64,000 nt of DNA from Bdellovibrionia bacterium (GCA_030424715.1 JAUHWH010000002.1:441437-505436); one strand, 5' to 3'; positions 29,182 to 38,924 are shown, counted from the stretch's first letter. Translations and numbers: made by a program. Notes: a model not told the origin generated them from the sequence alone.

Positions 29182-29482
29182 TTATTTTCTCCCTTTTTCG
29201 TTTGAATGTTTTTCTAGCTGCGCGAAAGGCCTCGTTGATTGAGGTGAAAAAACTCGAGCTCGATTTCTTAATGAAGATCTCGAAACTTCCTTGTTTCACT
29301 TTAATTTTGGCCCGGTACTGGGGCTGACTTGAGGTTTTTAAAGAGCCTTCACTCGATAACCACAGTTCAGCTGAAGCCGATTCCGGTGCCACCTTCTCGA
29401 TGCCACTCATCTGCCGTTCGATTTCGATATCTAAGAAATCATTTTTCTTAAGATTCCCGTAGTGAACTTCTTTCAGTTGCAT
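29114..29482 (-). CDS. HPF/RaiA-like (S30AE) ribosome-associated protein, tentative
   Basis: Size and alternating pattern of the family, ending in SINEAFRAARKTFKRKREK. Confidence 0.45.
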   Translation of the reverse strand: MQLKEVHYGNLKKNDFLDIEIERQMSGIEKVAPESASAELWLSSEGSLKTSSQPQYRAKIKVKQGSFEIFIKKSSSSFFTSINEAFRAARKTFKRKREKINETDKIKIKNAKRNKYTAILSA

Positions 29483-29604
29483 ATTCCCTCCCTGTTGTCA
29501 CTGCGACTGCTTCATCCTTATTATCGGTGTTCTTCTGACATTTGTAAAATCGTTATATTTACCGAGTTGACATTGGTATATCCTATGTTAAATTAGACTT
29601 CTCT

Positions 29605-30483
29605 ATGGAACGTATTAACTATCATCAACTCTATTATTTTTACGTCATCGCCACCGAGGGCTCAATTAAGGCCGCCTGCGAAAAACTCCACGTCACTCAA
29701 CCAACAGTGAGTGGCCAACTGAAAGAGCTAGAAGAAAGTCTAGGTTGCAAGCTTTTTAGACGAGAACACAGAAAGCTGGTCATCAATGCCGAAGGACTCA
29801 AAGCCCTGGAAAAAGCGGAAAAAATATTTTCAATGGGTGATGAGTTAGTGAACACTCTGCACTTAAAAAAAGGCAGCCCACGCGAAAACATCCGCATTGG
29901 TGTTTCCGAAGCGATTACAAACCACACGCTGCACGCCTTCACTCTAGAGGCCTGGAAGGACAAGACGTTGGCAATTGATGTGATCCACGACGACCTCCCC
30001 TATCTCGTCGACCTTATGAACCAGGATGAGCTTGATATCATCATCTCAGATTCTTCGTTTAATAAATATTCAGACCGCTACAAATCGATCAACATCGGCA
30101 CGCAAAAGATTCACATCGTGGGATGTGATAAATTTAAAAAACTCAAACGAGACTTTCCGGCATCCATGGATGGGCAGCCTTTTTTAAATTACAGTCAGTC
30201 GAGCATGATGAGACGAGACCTCGACTATTTTTTCAAGCTGCAAGGTATTCAACCCGATGTTATTGGCAAAGTGGATGATCTCCTCTTGGCAACGCTCGTG
30301 GCGGCAAAAGGGCACTGCTTAGCCGCCCTCCCCGAGCGGGTTGCTAAACCAGAATTAAAAAAGCGCGGTCTCTTTGTCATTGGTGAGATTCCCGGCCTGA
30401 CTCTCACTGAGTGGGTGATCGTGTCAAAACTCAGTCAGAGAAAGTTGGCCGTACGAAAAGTCATTAAGAACTTCTTGAATTGA
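29605..30483 (+). CDS. LysR-family regulator (NhaR-like)
   Basis: INYHQLYYFYVIATEGSIKAACEKLHVTQPTVSGQLKELEESLGCKLFRREHRKL. Confidence 0.9.
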   Translation: MERINYHQLYYFYVIATEGSIKAACEKLHVTQPTVSGQLKELEESLGCKLFRREHRKLVINAEGLKALEKAEKIFSMGDELVNTLHLKKGSPRENIRIGVSEAITNHTLHAFTLEAWKDKTLAIDVIHDDLPYLVDLMNQDELDIIISDSSFNKYSDRYKSINIGTQKIHIVGCDKFKKLKRDFPASMDGQPFLNYSQSSMMRRDLDYFFKLQGIQPDVIGKVDDLLLATLVAAKGHCLAALPERVAKPELKKRGLFVIGEIPGLTLTEWVIVSKLSQRKLAVRKVIKNFLN

Positions 30484-30528
30484 AAGATCTGGTCGCTGAG
30501 CAAGCGGGCCGCAACTTGATGCGGACAA

Positions 30529-31428
30529 CTATTCAGACAGGTGAAAGTGCAGTTGCTCTTGCATCTTCTTGAACAGCTTTTGTGAGATCTGATCACTTTT
30601 GACCGTCAAATAGACTTTCGCGCTCACTTTCCGCCAGCTCCGAACATCTTTTTGGAGAAGATCCCCTCGCTCAACGTAGGGACGGGCCACGATTTCAGGA
30701 AGAAAGGCAAACTGATCACTTCGCAAAACGATCTCAAGGGCTGAACTTGCCGTGGCCGTGAGGTCCCCTTTTTTTCGCTTGTTCATTGGTAAGGGGCATT
30801 GGTCATCTCCAAACTTTATTCCTTCTTTCGTCCAGTAGACCGGAGATACAAACGGATACTTCAGAATTTGAGTCAGCTGTTGTGAGCCCTCGGTGGGGTG
30901 ACCCGATCGGCAATAGAGATGCCAATGCAAATCGCCAACGAACCGGGATGTCCATGTGCCGGGCCAATCCATGCCCCCCATATGAACAGCACATTGAAAC
31001 CCACCTCGCATGGCTACTGATAGCATCTGAGTCGGCGGCAGGTCGATCAGGCGAAAACGAGTTGGCGCACCGCCCTTAGTAATATCTGCAAAAAGAGACG
31101 GCAATAAATGAGTGGAAAAAAAAGAGTTTGTTGCGAAAGTCATCTCATCGAGGACGGGAGCCGACACTGGAAGCGATTCAAGGTTTGCGTAGGCCTGCTG
31201 CAGTTGCTCCAGAAGAGGTAGAACTTCACGCCCCTCTGGGGTCAAAGTCAGACCATAAGTGGAACGATCAAAAACCCTGAAGCCGATCTTAGTCTCGGCA
31301 CCACTCACCCATTTTGAAAGCTGACCGGGCCGGAAGCCTTGATGGCGAGCCAGTTCTCTTAAGGATCCCGTTTTAGACAATTCAATAATGAGACTGATCT
31401 CTTTTAACTTTAGCTCGCCAAAATCCAT
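30529..31428 (-). CDS. LysR-family regulator
   Basis: LIIELSKTGSLRELARHQGFRPGQLSKWVSGAETKIGFRVFDRSTYGLTLTPEGREVL. Confidence 0.85.
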   Translation of the reverse strand: MDFGELKLKEISLIIELSKTGSLRELARHQGFRPGQLSKWVSGAETKIGFRVFDRSTYGLTLTPEGREVLPLLEQLQQAYANLESLPVSAPVLDEMTFATNSFFSTHLLPSLFADITKGGAPTRFRLIDLPPTQMLSVAMRGGFQCAVHMGGMDWPGTWTSRFVGDLHWHLYCRSGHPTEGSQQLTQILKYPFVSPVYWTKEGIKFGDDQCPLPMNKRKKGDLTATASSALEIVLRSDQFAFLPEIVARPYVERGDLLQKDVRSWRKVSAKVYLTVKSDQISQKLFKKMQEQLHFHLSE

Positions 31429-31438
31429 ACACCCGCCT

Positions 31439-31466
31439 GTGTTTCATTTAAAGAAACACGTGTTTC
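31439..31466. promoter_or_regulatory. Three half-site operator GTGTTTC-N7-GAAACAC-GTGTTTC
   Basis: Two overlapping dyads, including perfect 14-bp palindrome GAAACACGTGTTTC, between the divergent LysR gene and the 31551 gene. Confidence 0.6.
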
Positions 31467-31550
31467 GATTTATAGATTTGAACTCCGGCAGAGTCAAAGG
31501 CATAAATGAAGCAAGCGCTCTAACCAACGCTGACTCAAGGGGGACAAAAT

Positions 31551-31913
31551 ATGCAAAGAAGACATTTTATACAAACTGGATTGGGCACTCTCGCTCTAGC
31601 AGGACTACAACCGATGGCCCTAGGAGCCGAAGACGAGACTCCTAGCGACCCACTACCGCTCACCCATAAAATCGGACGCAACCATGGCCACGCCCTCGAG
31701 CTCAGCCTGACCGATCTTATTTTAGTTCTGCGCGAGGTCGACTTGAATGGCCCCGTCGACTTGGATATTCAAGGCGAGAGCAATCACCCTCACGCCCTAC
31801 TTTTCGACCGCAATGTGATCGAAGAAATTCTAATCCAAGGGCAAACCGTGATCATTTCTAGCGACGTGGCCGGGCACACCCATGCGGTTCTTATCGAACT
31901 CAAACCTTCGTAA
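31551..31913 (+). CDS. Small Tat-like exported protein with three [N/G]HxHA motifs
   Basis: MQRRHFIQTGLGTLALAG leader; NHGHA, NHPHA, GHTHA in the mature part. Confidence 0.65.
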   Translation: MQRRHFIQTGLGTLALAGLQPMALGAEDETPSDPLPLTHKIGRNHGHALELSLTDLILVLREVDLNGPVDLDIQGESNHPHALLFDRNVIEEILIQGQTVIISSDVAGHTHAVLIELKPS

Positions 31914-31970
31914 AGCCAACGATAACTTTGGTTTTCTTATTTATTAAAATTGCGGTACCTTGGTGGAGCT

Positions 31971-32984
31971 ATGAAACCACCAAGTGCTCCGCTCAGCAAC
32001 ATCGCCGCGGCCTTCATTGTTTTTTTTCTCAATCTGCCACTGGCACTGGGGATGGATCCCCCGCCGGAACTGCAACGCCACCATTACATGGGGCTGGCTG
32101 AGACGAAGAACCACTACAGCTTACTCGAGAGATGGCAACAGCCCATCAAAACTCCCTTGATTATTCTCACCGGGGTTGAAGACCTTCCCGAAAACTGGTG
32201 GGAAACAGCGACGTCCGCATTAGAGTACGGCTTTAGCCAGGTCTTCATTTTCGAACTACGTGGCCAGGGGCATTCGCAAAGAGTCCCAGGCAATAGTAAA
32301 AAAGCCATTCATGTGGAGCAGTTCCGGGACTATGCATCGGACTTTCTACTTTTCCTGAAAGTCATACAGACAAGGCACGGCATTGATAAACAGCCTTACA
32401 TCATCGCTCACTCCACTGGAGCCCCGGTGCTAGCAACAGCAATACCGATGATCAGAGAAAGTAAACCCGGGCTTTTACCCTTAAAAGTGAGTCTATGGAC
32501 CCCGCTGATTCGCCTGTCGCTCAGCCCCTTTATCGAAAGTAAACCCATGACCGCGATTCTCACTTTTATCGATCGCATTGCCACTGGCCTAGGTTTTTTT
32601 CTGATGGGACGCCGTTTTTCAGACCGCCCCTTTGCCACCAACAAGCTCACCAATGACAAGAAGAAGTATGAGTGGGCCGAGGCCATTCGACGATCGAACA
32701 ATCTCAACTCCTCGGGGGTCTCTCTGCACTGGGGACTGCAAACCCAAAAAGCCACCCTAAGACTCTTAACCAACAACTACGCCGCACTGAATGTCTCCAC
32801 CTTGGTTTTTGTCGCTGAAGACGACCAAGTGGTAAATAACAACTGGTCTATCGATAACGAACACTGGAAAATTAAGAAAATAAATAATGCCAAGCACGCC
32901 CTGCACCTCGCCCCGGACTTCGTACTAACTCCAATTTTGCGGGAAACCTTTCGGTTTTTCTCGGCCTCATCAGAGTCGCCCTGA
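31971..32984 (+). CDS. Alpha/beta hydrolase (monoglyceride lipase-like), secreted
   Basis: FELRGQGHSQR, YIIAHSTGAPVLA nucleophile elbow variant, LVFVAEDDQVVNN, NAKHALHLAPD. Confidence 0.8.
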   Translation: MKPPSAPLSNIAAAFIVFFLNLPLALGMDPPPELQRHHYMGLAETKNHYSLLERWQQPIKTPLIILTGVEDLPENWWETATSALEYGFSQVFIFELRGQGHSQRVPGNSKKAIHVEQFRDYASDFLLFLKVIQTRHGIDKQPYIIAHSTGAPVLATAIPMIRESKPGLLPLKVSLWTPLIRLSLSPFIESKPMTAILTFIDRIATGLGFFLMGRRFSDRPFATNKLTNDKKKYEWAEAIRRSNNLNSSGVSLHWGLQTQKATLRLLTNNYAALNVSTLVFVAEDDQVVNNNWSIDNEHWKIKKINNAKHALHLAPDFVLTPILRETFRFFSASSESP

Positions 32985-33033
32985 AGCCGCCGCTAGCCCT
33001 CAGATCGAACATGAGCTATATGAGGTCGAATCT

Positions 33034-33056
33034 CGGCGCTGTTTCGCCGTTTTTTT
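33034..33056 (+). terminator. Intrinsic terminator
   Basis: CGGCG CTGTTT CGCCG followed by T7. Confidence 0.75.
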
Positions 33057-33213
33057 CAAATAATACACTCGTGTTTATAAAGATAATCTTAAATCCTTAA
33101 AAGGACCTAGGATGCGTTCTCTGGCCAAATGCTGCCATTTTAAGTTTTATTACCCCTTGCGGGATGGGCAAAAAGAACTCAACATTTAACAAATAATACT
33201 ATAGGAATACCCT

Positions 33214-33849
33214 ATGAATGAAACAAAGGGACAAGCAACAAAACATCATATCCTTCGCGAAGGGCTAATTCTCGCCAGCGTAAAAGGACTCGTAAACATC
33301 AGCATTGGTGGACTCGCCGCCAAGGCGGACATGTCCCGCAGTGGTTTGTTTGCCCACTTTTTATCAAAAGAGCAATTGCAACTTGAAATCCTCGCCTATG
33401 CGAACCAACTGTTTCAAGATATCGTTATGAAGCCCTGTGAACAGATTGGGTCTCCGAAAGAAAAACTAAAGTTTCTCATTAAAGAAATGCCCGGATGGTA
33501 TGAAAAAACAGAACCGCAAATTCCTGGAGGATGCATCTTCTTGACAGCCAGTCTGGAGTTTGACGATCGTCCGGGGCGAGTGAAAGACTTTTTATTGAGC
33601 CAACAAAAGCAGTTTCTCAATATGTTAACAGACATCCATAAAGATGCGGTGTCTCGACACGAGTTTAAGGGCGCTCTGGGGGATGACGACTTCGCCTTTG
33701 TTTTTTACTCCCTTTACATGGGGTACAACCAGTACAAAAAGTTTTTTGGCGACTTAAACGCTAGAATGTACGCTGACCGCCACATGTCTGGTCTTTTGAA
33801 GTATCTAGAAGATACCGCTCCGGAAGCTTCGGCAACGCCCTCCCAGTAG
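33214..33849 (+). CDS. TetR-family transcriptional regulator
   Basis: ILREGLILASVKGLVNISIGGLAAKADMSRSGLFAHFLSKEQLQLEIL. Confidence 0.9.
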   Translation: MNETKGQATKHHILREGLILASVKGLVNISIGGLAAKADMSRSGLFAHFLSKEQLQLEILAYANQLFQDIVMKPCEQIGSPKEKLKFLIKEMPGWYEKTEPQIPGGCIFLTASLEFDDRPGRVKDFLLSQQKQFLNMLTDIHKDAVSRHEFKGALGDDDFAFVFYSLYMGYNQYKKFFGDLNARMYADRHMSGLLKYLEDTAPEASATPSQ

Positions 33850-33857
33850 GGTCTCTC

Positions 33858-34724
33858 CTACTGATTCATCTTTTTGCCCATTGCCTGCACGAGTCGGACA
33901 GCCGCCTGGTCGTCGCATCGAAAATACAGGGATGGCTCAATCATCTCTAATTCAATCAAGTGGGGCTTGCCTTCACCGTCATTTATAAAATCAACTCGGG
34001 CGTAAAGCCAATCACTCTGCAGCTGATCAAGCACTTTCTCACAAAATTCCAACTGAGGAGAACTGGGCTCAATCTTTCGCACATGACTGCCGTACTCCTC
34101 TTGAGATCTGAAATCTTGGGCTTTCGGAGTTTTTAAAATTGTGTGACTGTGTTCACCGGCAAAGTAGTGCGCTGAATGCTCCCCTTCGGTCACTACCTTC
34201 TCCATGAAAGGTTGAATCATCACTTGCTGGCCCGCCAGTGCCGACAACTCGTTATGCTTTTCTACCCACTCTTCCTTTGAAAAAAGAAAGGTGTTCACCG
34301 AGCCTGCCCCAACCTGAGGCTTGACCACTATTTTTTCGTTAGGCCAGGTCGCTACTGAATCAGGTAAAGTCGACGGGTCAAACTCTTCCTCCCAATGGGT
34401 TGGGATAACCGAGACACCCTTGGCTTTCAATTCTTGCAAATACTTTTTGTCTCGATTCCATTGCAACAAATCGATGGGATTGAACAGGCGGCAGGGTGAG
34501 TCCTCAATTTGACGGAGCTGTTGAAAAAACGCATTGGGGTTTTCAGTATAATCCCAAGTTGTCCGAACTAAAGCGCAATCATAATCGCCCCAAGACACTC
34601 CTTGAGTGCGCCATGGGATCCACTGAAAGCTCCACCCGGCATCCGTTAGAGCCTTCTCTAAACGATCTTCGTCAAGTACATGGTCTCCGAGATCGTCACA
34701 GGTTAAAAGTGCGCAGCTCTTCAT
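33858..34724 (-). CDS. ATP-grasp domain protein, unknown substrate
   Basis: IVVKPQVGAGSVNTFLF, QQVMIQPFMEKV, YARVDFINDGEGKPHLIELEMIEPSLYF. Start at MKSCALLTCDD. Confidence 0.8.
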   Translation of the reverse strand: MKSCALLTCDDLGDHVLDEDRLEKALTDAGWSFQWIPWRTQGVSWGDYDCALVRTTWDYTENPNAFFQQLRQIEDSPCRLFNPIDLLQWNRDKKYLQELKAKGVSVIPTHWEEEFDPSTLPDSVATWPNEKIVVKPQVGAGSVNTFLFSKEEWVEKHNELSALAGQQVMIQPFMEKVVTEGEHSAHYFAGEHSHTILKTPKAQDFRSQEEYGSHVRKIEPSSPQLEFCEKVLDQLQSDWLYARVDFINDGEGKPHLIELEMIEPSLYFRCDDQAAVRLVQAMGKKMNQ

Positions 34725-34796
34725 AGCAAATCTCCTTTTTCTTGGACATAGGCCTATTCTCTTGTAAAACAATTGTCAAAGCAGCAAGGAGAATCA

Positions 34797-35672
34797 ATGA
34801 CGAAACTGACTTCTATCGAAAGCAATCGACAATGGCTCGACGGCGGCTCCATGTTTGGCAATGCTCCACGTGCGGTGTGGAAAAAATGGACCGATATTGA
34901 CGAGCAAGGGCGAATCCCCTTGGCCTGTCGATGCTTGCTCATCGAACACAATGGTCTAAAAATTTTATGTGAAACCGGCATTGGTGCTTTTTTTGAGCCT
35001 AAACTGGCACAACGTTTTGGCGTTCAAAATCACGATCAGAACCAGTTGATCCTCAACCTTGAAAAAGTGGGCGTGTCCCCAAATCAGATCGACTTTGTTA
35101 TTCTATCGCATCTGCATTTTGATCACGCCGGTGGTCTAATGCCAACCCACGAAGAGCTTCGGCAGGGCGCCAGTGGCCTCAACTTTCCGAAAGCCCAGTA
35201 CATTGTGGGCGACAAGGCCTGGGAGCGCGCCCAGAATCCACATTTTCGGGACCGCGCCTCGTTTATCCCTGAGCTCAACAAACGATTGCAAGAGTCAGGG
35301 CGGCTTCATATTGTCAAAAACCATGAACCCCCAACGGCATTGGTCGAGATTCTTAGTTTTATCGAGTCCGAGGGACACACCCCCGGACAAATGCACACCC
35401 TGGTGCATATCAATGACCAAAGAGTGCTGTTTGCTGGAGACCTTATACCGGGCGTGCCTTGGGTCCATCTGCCGATTACGATGGGCTACGACCGGTACCC
35501 TGAGAAGTTGATTGAAGAAAAACAACAACTGTACGAGCGCTTTTTAAAAGACGACCTGTATCTGTTTTTCACCCATGACCCGCAGTTCGCCATGGGTCAG
35601 TTGATAAAAAATGACAAAGGCCACTATGCAGTGGCCTCATTAAGTAAAGAACTTGTTGGTTTTCAGCTTTAG
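34797..35672 (+). CDS. MBL-fold metallo-hydrolase
   Basis: VILSHLHFDHAGG, SEGHTPGQMHTLV, VLFAGDLIPG, FTHDP. Confidence 0.9.
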   Translation: MTKLTSIESNRQWLDGGSMFGNAPRAVWKKWTDIDEQGRIPLACRCLLIEHNGLKILCETGIGAFFEPKLAQRFGVQNHDQNQLILNLEKVGVSPNQIDFVILSHLHFDHAGGLMPTHEELRQGASGLNFPKAQYIVGDKAWERAQNPHFRDRASFIPELNKRLQESGRLHIVKNHEPPTALVEILSFIESEGHTPGQMHTLVHINDQRVLFAGDLIPGVPWVHLPITMGYDRYPEKLIEEKQQLYERFLKDDLYLFFTHDPQFAMGQLIKNDKGHYAVASLSKELVGFQL

Positions 35673-35675
35673 GCT

Positions 35676-37295
35676 TTACTCGTAACAATAATAAGTGATC
35701 TGGTAATTCCCTTGATCGAGTAATCTAGCAAACTCGACCTTGTCGCCATTAAAACCATAATCCACGTCAATGGTTTGATTGTTGGATCGATTTTCAACCC
35801 GTCCCATGCTGTTGCTTGCATTGGGAACAGCAACACAATCCAAGACTTCTGAGAGAGAAGAGTTTGAAATACTCTCACCGATAACGCCCAACTGATCTTG
35901 ATAACTACTAGCGCAGACGGACCCGATGTAGCCACCGGTGTCTCTACTTAGTTGGCCGTAAATGGTACCCACTCGATAGCCGTGACTGCCGAGGCACGCC
36001 TGTCCCTCTGACGTGTAAGGGTTGACTATAATCGAGTGAAACTTAAAGACGGTGTCGGGTCCATAACGAGTGGCCACGTAGTTAACAAGATTCGCGCCGT
36101 TCGATTTTTCCACATCATTCACAGGTCGCGTGCCACCGTTGGTGAGATCACGGGTCAGAGTTTCATCTTCATCGGAGATCAGAACGACATGCTTCGCTAC
36201 ATTGTTCCTCATGCAGGAGTTATCGACTTGTTGGTTCGCGTCATCTCGCTCCAAAGCCCGTCGAGTTGTGAAAATCCCACGTTCCACACCATCACCTTCT
36301 GGTAAAAGAATATCTCCATAAGGCACGGGATTTCCGTTAGCATCACGTAGATAGAGGTCTCTTACCACATTGTCTTCAATGAGTTGCTGAGACTTTGCAA
36401 GATCGTGAACACTGCTCTTGATGCAGTAAGTGCCTTGATTGTCTAAGGGTACGAATTTACCATCAACATAATTGAGTCGCTCGTGATAGTACTCGGTGTC
36501 GTTGGTGTTGAAGATCGGAGAAGTTGTGGTGATCGCAATATGGTAATCAAGATTTTTGAACGGCTCAATAAAGTTTGCGATACGGTTACGCATACTCGTC
36601 TGCTCAAACTCCATAGACCCTGAGTTGTCGACATTGATAATCACATCAACTTTGTCCCGCGCCACTGTGACACTGAAGTTCTTTGTTTTCTCGATGATTC
36701 GTGCAAACAAAGTCCAACGAAGGGTTTCGGATCCTGACTCTCCCTCAGAGTTTGTCGCTTCAATGGTAAAGGTGTGTTCACCAACGCCGGGATCAGCAAT
36801 AGCCACACGGTCGATCACGCCACAAGGCCTGTTTACGCCATCGAGGGTGCAAGTCACGCTAGTGATTGTTCCCTCATTGGTACTCACAATATAATCGACG
36901 TGGCTCGTGCCACCTGTGTTAACACCTGTTTGAGGCGTTTCATTGAAAGTGATTTGTACAAAGCTATTGCCGCCGACACCGGGGGTTGGAGAAGAACCTC
37001 CTCCACCATTACCGCCGCCAACAGTGACGCCGCCACCGGTACCACCGTTACCACCGGTACCACCGCCCCCATTGCCGCCTCCAGAGCCTCCAGGGTCACC
37101 GTTTCCGTTGGAATTGTTGGGTGTGTTGGGCTCACCAGCCACAGGCACAACCCGTCCCGCGCTGGGGTCGGATTCAAATCCCACATCACTAGAACAGTTT
37201 TGAAAAAAAACAACTGTCGAAAAAGCCAGAAGACCGGCCAGTGGTGCTATAAAACTGTTTTGGCGAAATGCTTTCATATGACCCCCCATATTCAC
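35676..37295 (-). CDS. VWA-domain lipoprotein with Gly-rich linker
   Basis: Lipoprotein-like FFQNCSSD; (G/N/T)-rich linker; MIDAS DVIINVDNSGSMEFEQ; VLISDEDETL. Confidence 0.85.
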   Translation of the reverse strand: MNMGGHMKAFRQNSFIAPLAGLLAFSTVVFFQNCSSDVGFESDPSAGRVVPVAGEPNTPNNSNGNGDPGGSGGGNGGGGTGGNGGTGGGVTVGGGNGGGGSSPTPGVGGNSFVQITFNETPQTGVNTGGTSHVDYIVSTNEGTITSVTCTLDGVNRPCGVIDRVAIADPGVGEHTFTIEATNSEGESGSETLRWTLFARIIEKTKNFSVTVARDKVDVIINVDNSGSMEFEQTSMRNRIANFIEPFKNLDYHIAITTTSPIFNTNDTEYYHERLNYVDGKFVPLDNQGTYCIKSSVHDLAKSQQLIEDNVVRDLYLRDANGNPVPYGDILLPEGDGVERGIFTTRRALERDDANQQVDNSCMRNNVAKHVVLISDEDETLTRDLTNGGTRPVNDVEKSNGANLVNYVATRYGPDTVFKFHSIIVNPYTSEGQACLGSHGYRVGTIYGQLSRDTGGYIGSVCASSYQDQLGVIGESISNSSLSEVLDCVAVPNASNSMGRVENRSNNQTIDVDYGFNGDKVEFARLLDQGNYQITYYCYE

Positions 37296-37370
37296 AGCAT
37301 GCTGGCCACCCCACTCCGAATGGAGCCTGTGACTCTGTTATATTATCCACCCTAGCGCCCAAAATGAGAA

Positions 37371-37391
37371 CCGCTTTCCTATGGAAAGCGG
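37371..37391 (-). terminator. Hairpin between tandem VWA genes
   Basis: CCGCTTTCC TAT GGAAAGCGG, 9-bp perfect stem; weak U-tract. Confidence 0.45.
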
Positions 37392-37445
37392 CCTAATACG
37401 TTCTAACTATTTAGAATGCCTCGATATATATATTCATTGTCTGTT

Positions 37446-38828
37446 TCAATTTGGAACAGGAATAAGGCATTCATACTCAAAGGAGTAGTCGCCAGGCTGC
37501 AAGGCTTCGGCAAATTCCACTTTGTCCTCTTTCACTACGAATGCTGGAACCGGCTGTCCTGCGCCAGCAATAACTCTTAGATCAGGGTTGCCATCATTGT
37601 CTTGGTCAAATGGTTTGCACTGTAAAGGATAGACCTTTTGCAGATTAGCAACCCCAGACCCAATATTGCTGAGCGCTGAGCTGTAGTCTTCGGCGCAAAT
37701 ATCTTCAACCGCTCCACCCGTCAGTTCTGACAAATCTTTGTAAGCCACTCCGTATTTCTCAAATTCACTGATACAAGCGAAGTCCCCTGGTTCGACAATC
37801 ACCGAATTGAATTGAAACTGCTTATCGGCACCCCAGGTTCGAGCGACATAGTTCACTAAATTTTGACCAACACTGCGATCTTGCTCGAATAAAAGAGCTC
37901 CGGTGCCATCTAACAAAGTTTCATCTTCATCTGAAATTAGAACCACAGCAAAAGAAGCGTCTGGTCTGAAAAAGTTGGCCAGCTGTAGGTTGGCATCACT
38001 GTCTCCCGGAGACAAGGACCGCTCAATCGCCCGGTAGGTGTTACGGATTCCGCGCTCGTGACCATTCCCGCTCTCAGAGCGAAAAATGGTTTGCCCAAAC
38101 AGTTCTTTGGCACTCTCCACGGGCATGGTGTGATCAATGTAGTATTGCCCGTTGGGAAAGGGCACCAGTACACCATCTGCGTAAGGGTCTAGCTCATTGC
38201 TCACAGGCTCTAATTCATAGGGGTCAGTCGTGATAATTCCCACTCGCCACTTTAAGCTCTCTACTTTTTCAAAGAAATTCGAAATTCGCAAAGCCACTTC
38301 TTCTTGCTCTTCGCTCATGGAACCAGAGTTGTCGATCACAAAGAGAATATCGGCTTCATTGTCGCTCGGATTAACAGTCAGCGCATCAGTTTTGGCAGAA
38401 ACGTTATTGCTCACAAACCAATCGGCTGATTGACTAGCACTCAAGCCTTCAACATCCACAACATCAACACTAAAAACGTGAGGGCCAAGAGCAAAGCCTG
38501 AAAGAGCCAACGTACCGCTGCGCTCGCAGTCCACCAGTGTTCCGTCTACGCGACACTGATGCTGTTGAATCGCAAAATCGCCAGCGACCACTCGATAGCT
38601 CACCGATGTTTGCCCACCTAGCATGTGGTTATTAGGTGCCTGAGTGATCTCCACCAAAGGTGGCTGAATCGGAGTCACATCATCGCCATTATCAACACTC
38701 ACCGGTGCTGGGTTAAACGGATTACTCACAGCAGGAGCAAATCCGACTTCTTCAGTCTTACAACCCGCAACTGCCACAACAAGACTTAATGTTAAAATTC
38801 GTAAATACAATTTATCCCCCAAGTTCAT
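37446..38828 (-). CDS. VWA-domain lipoprotein
   Basis: VAVAGCKTEE lipobox; DILFVIDNSGSMSEEQEEVALRISNFF; VVLISDEDETL; C-terminal DKVEFAEALQPGDYSFEYECL. Confidence 0.88.
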   Translation of the reverse strand: MNLGDKLYLRILTLSLVVAVAGCKTEEVGFAPAVSNPFNPAPVSVDNGDDVTPIQPPLVEITQAPNNHMLGGQTSVSYRVVAGDFAIQQHQCRVDGTLVDCERSGTLALSGFALGPHVFSVDVVDVEGLSASQSADWFVSNNVSAKTDALTVNPSDNEADILFVIDNSGSMSEEQEEVALRISNFFEKVESLKWRVGIITTDPYELEPVSNELDPYADGVLVPFPNGQYYIDHTMPVESAKELFGQTIFRSESGNGHERGIRNTYRAIERSLSPGDSDANLQLANFFRPDASFAVVLISDEDETLLDGTGALLFEQDRSVGQNLVNYVARTWGADKQFQFNSVIVEPGDFACISEFEKYGVAYKDLSELTGGAVEDICAEDYSSALSNIGSGVANLQKVYPLQCKPFDQDNDGNPDLRVIAGAGQPVPAFVVKEDKVEFAEALQPGDYSFEYECLIPVPN

Positions 38829-38924
38829 TTTTTAAATCGGAACACCAATCCCGCAGGATTAGTGCTCACTGTGCTTTCTAGACCATTGGTCACACTGTTT
38901 TGTTTCACCTTGAAACGCTTGTTC

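Noticed and set aside
29548-29570. TTTGTAAAATCGTTATAT as an operator copy upstream of the LysR gene
   Set aside because: Second half-site does not match TACACA.
36943-37203. Proline-rich 86-aa ORF
   Set aside because: Reverse-strand reading of the glycine-rich linker of the VWA protein; composition artefact.
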